Positions 61,947-64,000 of a stretch of 64,000 bases of DNA are shown here, piece by piece; position 1 is the stretch's first letter; every line of letters begins with the position of its first letter. Source of the stretch: Bacteroidales bacterium (GTDB lineage: Bacteria; Bacteroidota; Bacteroidia; Bacteroidales; Rikenellaceae); the NCBI GenBank assembly GCA_910574205.1, contig CAJSYJ010000003.1:1-64000 (forward strand). Direction: 5' to 3'. Both the position numbers and the translations under genes were made by a program. The notes under the pieces were generated by a model that saw only the letters and a program-made list of their open reading frames with translations, made no database searches and was not told the origin of the DNA.

Positions 61947-64000
61947 CTATTTAAGATACTTGTCGAGCCACCCGAAGAACTCCCGGTTCCATACCAGCGA
62001 ATTTTGCGGCTGGAACACCTGATGCGCCTCGTTCTCGAAGACCACAAGCCGCGAGTCGATTCCATGCAGGCGCGCCGCCGTGAATGCTTCGAGCGACTGG
62101 GTATAGGGAATGCGGAAATCCTTCTCGCCCGTAATAATCATTATCGGAGTGTCCCAACGCTCGACCAGACGGTGCGGCGAGTGGGCATAGGAGCGCTGCG
62201 CCGTCGCATTCTGCTTGTCCCAGTATGCGCCGCCGTAGTCGTTGTTGACGAAGAACAGCTCCTCGGTATGACCGTACATCGAGTCGAAGTCGAAGATGCC
62301 GCAATGCGAGATGAAGGCCTTGAAGCGCTTGTCGTGCACGCCGGCAAGATAATATACCGAGTATCCGCCGTAAGATGCTCCGACGCAGCCCAGACGGTCG
62401 GCATCGACCCACGGCTCGCGCGCAACTTCGTCGATCGCCGCCAGATAGTCGCGGATGTTCTGACCCGAGTAGTCGCCCGAAATCTGGTCGGTCCACTCCT
62501 GGCCGAACGAGGGGCAGCCGCGGCGGTTGGGCGCCACCACGACATAGCCGCGGGCGGCCATGAGCTGGAAATTCCAGCGGTAGCTCCAAAACTGCGATAC
62601 GACGCTCTGCGGTCCGCCCTGACAGTAGAGCAGCGCGGGATATCGCTTCGCAGGGTCGAAGTCGGGCGGCAGAATGACCCACGTAAGCATGCGCTTGCCG
62701 TCGGTGGTAGCCACCCAGCGCTTCTCGACGCGTCCCATGCGGATGTTGTCGTAGATCTCGGCATTGACGTCGGTAAGCTGCTCCATAGCACCCGTCGAGA
62801 GGTCGAGACCATACAGCTCGGTAGCCTTCGATATGGTATTCATCGCAACGACAGCCCTATCGCCCGCAACCGTCAGAGCCGTTATGTCGTGGTCGCCCGA
62901 AGTCAGCAGCTCGACACTGCCGTCCATACCGATGCGGCACACCTGATGAGTTCCCTGATACGGCACGATGAAACGCAGCGCGTCGTTGCCGTCCCATATC
63001 ACGTCGGTGGCATCGTAATCGAAGCCGGCCGTAAGATCGACCGTCTCGCGCGAAGCGATGTCATAGACGATAAGACGCTGCTTGTCGGCCTCGTTGCCCG
63101 CACGACGCTGCGAACGGAAAGCTATGCGCCTGCTGTCGGGCGAGAAGACGGGGTACTTGTCGTATCCGACGAACGGCTCGGCACCGCTCTCGGCCGCGAC
63201 CGAAGACTTGTTGATGTTGACCGTCGCACCCGATTCGATATCGTAGAGGAATACGTCGGAGTCGGTCGAGACGGCATAGTCGGCACCCGCGAGCGGCTTG
63301 CACGTGTAGGCCAGCATGCGAGAGTCGGGCGAGAATGCTATCTCCGCCATGTCGAAATAGGGCGCCAGCGGCGAGTCCCACGCCGAATCCGCGCCTATCA
63401 GATCGCGTCCCCGGCCGATCTCGCCGTCGACGATATCGGCAAGGTAGACATGCAGATAGCTGCCGTCGTCCCAATAATCCCAGTGACGGCACATCAGATC
63501 GTCGTATATGCGCGCCTTGGACTTGCCCAGATCGTCATATACATCTTTCGACAGACGGTCGGCCACATGCGTGCGCACGACATACCACGCACGGGTGCCG
63601 TCGGGCGAGATGCCGAAGCCCTCGATATCTTCGCCGACCTGCGACATGCGGCGAGCCTCGGCGCCGTCGATGCCGATAGTCCACACCGCCGAGCTGCCGT
63701 CGCGGTTCGAAAGGAAAGCTATGCGGTCGTTGCCGAGCCAGACGGCCGAATGGTTGTTCGACGAGGTGTCGGTAAGCGTCTTCGTCTCTCCGCTCGAAAG
63801 GTTCATCACGCAGAGCTGCGTCACGCCCCGGTTTTCGGACATGTTGTAGGATGTGATCTGGTAGAGCAGATTCTCCGCGTCGGGCGACAGAGCCGGCGCG
63901 CCGATGCGCGACATCTTCCACATGACCTCGGGCGTGAGGATCCCGGCCTGCTTCTCGGCTTCGGTCAGCGCGTTGTCGATCGCGAGCGGCTCGGGACGCT
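61947..64000 (-). CDS. S9 prolyl-oligopeptidase-family peptidase (5' end outside window)
   Basis: At least 684 residues; the reading frame runs off the right edge, so the N terminus, including any signal peptide, is missing. An N-terminal seven-bladed propeller (DPP_IV/TolB-like WD repeats, for example SPDAENLLYQITSYN and SPDSRRIAFRSQR) is followed by the catalytic alpha/beta hydrolase domain: nucleophile in GASYGGYSVYYLAG, acid in ITGEKDFRIPY and histidine in ENEAHQVFQP. This is the layout of acylaminoacyl peptidase and DPP-type enzymes, probably periplasmic peptide degradation. An internal Met at 63923 is not the start, since in-frame coding (LTEAEKQAGILTPEV) continues upstream. Confidence 0.9.
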   Translation of the reverse strand, partial: RPEPLAIDNALTEAEKQAGILTPEVMWKMSRIGAPALSPDAENLLYQITSYNMSENRGVTQLCVMNLSSGETKTLTDTSSNNHSAVWLGNDRIAFLSNRDGSSAVWTIGIDGAEARRMSQVGEDIEGFGISPDGTRAWYVVRTHVADRLSKDVYDDLGKSKARIYDDLMCRHWDYWDDGSYLHVYLADIVDGEIGRGRDLIGADSAWDSPLAPYFDMAEIAFSPDSRMLAYTCKPLAGADYAVSTDSDVFLYDIESGATVNINKSSVAAESGAEPFVGYDKYPVFSPDSRRIAFRSQRRAGNEADKQRLIVYDIASRETVDLTAGFDYDATDVIWDGNDALRFIVPYQGTHQVCRIGMDGSVELLTSGDHDITALTVAGDRAVVAMNTISKATELYGLDLSTGAMEQLTDVNAEIYDNIRMGRVEKRWVATTDGKRMLTWVILPPDFDPAKRYPALLYCQGGPQSVVSQFWSYRWNFQLMAARGYVVVAPNRRGCPSFGQEWTDQISGDYSGQNIRDYLAAIDEVAREPWVDADRLGCVGASYGGYSVYYLAGVHDKRFKAFISHCGIFDFDSMYGHTEELFFVNNDYGGAYWDKQNATAQRSYAHSPHRLVERWDTPIMIITGEKDFRIPYTQSLEAFTAARLHGIDSRLVVFENEAHQVFQPQNSLVWNREFFGWLDKYLK

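Overview
The window is a stretch of chromosome from a member of the Bacteroidota, most likely an Alistipes-like Rikenellaceae. The reasons are: promoters of the Bacteroidales type (TTTG, 19-21 bases, TAnnTTTG) in front of many genes, no Shine-Dalgarno pattern, lineage-typical families (DUF4919, DUF4924, DUF3127, DUF4890, DUF2723, OMP_b-brl_3 barrel protein, clostripain lipoprotein, NamZ), a partial 16S rRNA gene of Bacteroidales appearance, and high-GC coding DNA with AT-rich promoter islands. The genus is an inference. Nearly everything is chromosomal housekeeping. I see no prophage, insertion sequence, CRISPR array, tRNA or recognisable defence system.

Layout. 1-1000: the 5' third of a 16S rRNA gene reading left, driven by three tandem promoters, two of them on a duplicated module. 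1.1-10.5 kb: a papain-like lipoprotein, an EamA transporter, a 31-codon small gene with its own promoter and terminator, an operon of alpha/beta hydrolase, membrane-anchored Mur ligase and Ddl-like ligase, an AraC regulator with a radical SAM enzyme, DUF3127 and gapA. 10.5-19.6 kb: an acidic small protein, ligA-dapA-DUF4919-clostripain, a MATE exporter, and an RsuA-type pseudouridine synthase with a long charged tail. 19.6-29.1 kb, leftward: NamZ muramidase, prfB, a 125-bp tandem repeat, cysS, a very large DUF2723 membrane protein and queG. 29.2-38 kb: acyl-CoA synthetase, hemW, L-serine dehydratase, cdd-rluA-dtd-endonuclease, DUF4924, and a gene broken by a stop and a frameshift. 38-41.6 kb: the yceD-rpmF-plsX group with fabD nearby. 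41.7-49.7 kb: ROK regulator, GNAT, HU, a 29-residue basic protein probably of ribosomal type, rng and mfd. 49.8-57.5 kb: an envelope cluster coaX, barrel protein, TPR protein, lptC, CNNM/CorC protein and ppiD. 57.5-64 kb: 75-bp tandem repeats, DUF4890, a TonB-receptor-like barrel protein and a truncated S9 peptidase.

How the genes work together. Several groups serve the cell envelope: peptide ligases (Mur ligase, Ddl-like), muramic acid recycling (NamZ), fatty acid and phospholipid initiation (plsX, fabD), LPS export (lptC) and outer-membrane protein folding (ppiD). Others serve translation: rRNA, L32, prfB, cysS, dtd, queG and two pseudouridine synthases. A third set serves DNA upkeep: ligA, mfd and HU.

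The most unusual signals are not in the large genes. A short structured repeat family (AAGCCGA, a small hairpin, CTATGMCGA, GCAGAAA) ends directly at the start codons of the ddl-like gene and mfd, and recurs as the core of the 75-bp tandem array. The others are the 31-residue protein locus, the modular rRNA promoter array, the 125-bp tandem repeat between cysS and prfB, and the membrane-anchored Mur ligase operon.
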